In this document: positions 53,376 through 53,730 of the stretch, one piece after another
Numbering within the stretch: position 1 is the stretch's first letter
Layout: each line of letters begins with the position of its first letter
From: an uncultured Alphaproteobacteria bacterium
GTDB taxonomy: Bacteria > Pseudomonadota > Alphaproteobacteria > HIMB59 > GCA-002718135
Reading direction: 5' to 3'
DNA: 53,730 bases
Assembly (NCBI GenBank): GCA_902540265.1
Contig: CACBLW010000008.1
Span: 1 to 53,730 of the forward strand
Translations under genes and position numbers: made by a program
The notes under the pieces: generated by a model
What the model saw: the letters and a program-made list of their open reading frames with translations, nothing else
Databases searched by the model: none
What the model was told of the DNA's origin: nothing

Positions 53376-53730
53376 ATATTATTAAGTTATAAGTTTTAGA
53401 ATATTTATTTATAAATTTTTTTTCTATCTCGCTTATATTTAAATTAACTATTTTATTAAAATTAATGTTTTTCAACAATTCTTTATCAAATTTAATATTA
53501 CATAAGACAATATAGATATTTTGCTCATCACTAAAGAATTCTACATAATCATTTATATATATTAAATTATTTTTTAAGTTTTCATTTAAGTCAACTAATT
53601 TATACTCTTTATGTATAATATTTTGATTATCGTTTACATTTATTAAATTTTCACATCTTAAATAATTATTATCTAATTCAACTTGAGATCGGACACTATA
53701 CAAATCCGCAATTATACCTTCAAAAGTTTC
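53365..53730 (-). CDS. SurA-like protein, C-terminal part (5' partial at the window edge)
   Basis: The frame is open to base 53730, so the start is beyond the window; about 121 residues are visible. The stretch is low-complexity, Asn/Ile/Lys rich, with a final ISEIEKKFINKYSKTYNLIIFDE segment. No PpiC motif is seen in this part. The SurA call rests mainly on position just before pdxA and rsmA (a conserved neighbourhood) and an 11-bp overlap with pdxA. Another periplasmic or unrelated protein is possible. Confidence 0.4.
   Translation of the reverse strand, partial: ETFEGIIADLYSVRSQVELDNNYLRCENLINVNDNQNIIHKEYKLVDLNENLKNNLIYINDYVEFFSDEQNIYIVLCNIKFDKELLKNINFNKIVNLNISEIEKKFINKYSKTYNLIIFDE

Noticed and set aside
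1..53730. CRISPR arrays, insertion sequences, prophage, integrons, rRNA operons or toxin-antitoxin modules
   Set aside because: No repeated spacer arrays, transposase, integrase or phage genes were recognised; no gap between genes exceeds about 215 bp; base and codon use look uniform except at the tRNA.

Overview
The window is a gene-dense, strongly AT-rich stretch of bacterial chromosome. It most likely comes from a streamlined marine alphaproteobacterium of the SAR11/Pelagibacterales or HIMB59/AEGEAN-169 kind; the exact lineage cannot be fixed from the sequence alone. Evidence for Alphaproteobacteria: DUF2794 and DUF3553 proteins, a DksA with a single cysteine in its zinc-finger region, a GAAC-N7-GAAC LexA-type box before recA, a homodimeric-type NADP isocitrate dehydrogenase, a class II DAHP synthase, and the yfgM-bamB-der order. 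Genes are packed with 4-27 bp overlaps in both same-strand and tail-to-tail arrangements, and no gap reaches 300 bp. I see no IS element, prophage, CRISPR array, rRNA or other mobile DNA.

Layout. 1-4135: end of a putrescine/spermidine ABC importer (two permeases) with gamma-glutamylputrescine synthetase and oxidase, i.e. polyamine uptake and catabolism. 4136-13581: Sua5/TsaC, an orphan ParA ATPase, glmU, class II DAHP synthase, nadE, gltX, cimA, a TrmJ-like methyltransferase and rpsD. 13559-17169 (minus): RarD-like exporter, CGFS glutaredoxin, BolA, a frameshifted purB and map. 17227-20814: cinA, tRNA-Leu(UAA), a VOC protein, and the minus-strand run dksA-DUF3553-moaA-nadK. 20929-26639: SOS-controlled recA with a clear terminator, alaS, then icd and a LOG protein on the minus strand. 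26666-31308: RND efflux permease with its adaptor. 31378-33520: rlmE-guaA. 33658-36210: a three-gene NMT1/TauA-type ABC importer with a very strong ribosome binding site. 36265-40350: DUF2794, a thioredoxin-fold protein and yfgM-bamB-der. 40354-46902 (minus): rpsF-rpsR-rplI, then dnaB-alr-MMPL transporter-cvpA. 46988-51718: fabD-fabG-acpP-fabF-mltG-gmk. 51692-end (minus): a partial SurA-like protein, pdxA and rsmA.

Most of this is core housekeeping. The points that merit attention are: (i) purB is broken by a one-base shift in a run of six A, and at three places where related genomes, as I recall them, carry purine genes (between bolA and purB, between rlmE and guaA, after cvpA) those genes are absent; (ii) a tandem GAAC LexA operator before recA; (iii) good promoters placed so close to the start codons of alaS, rpsD and perhaps fabD that the mRNAs would be almost leaderless; (iv) a strong stem-loop between the substrate-binding-protein gene and the rest of its ABC operon; (v) unusual insertions in the two RND-type transporters. 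I did not find a convincing previously undescribed multi-gene system.
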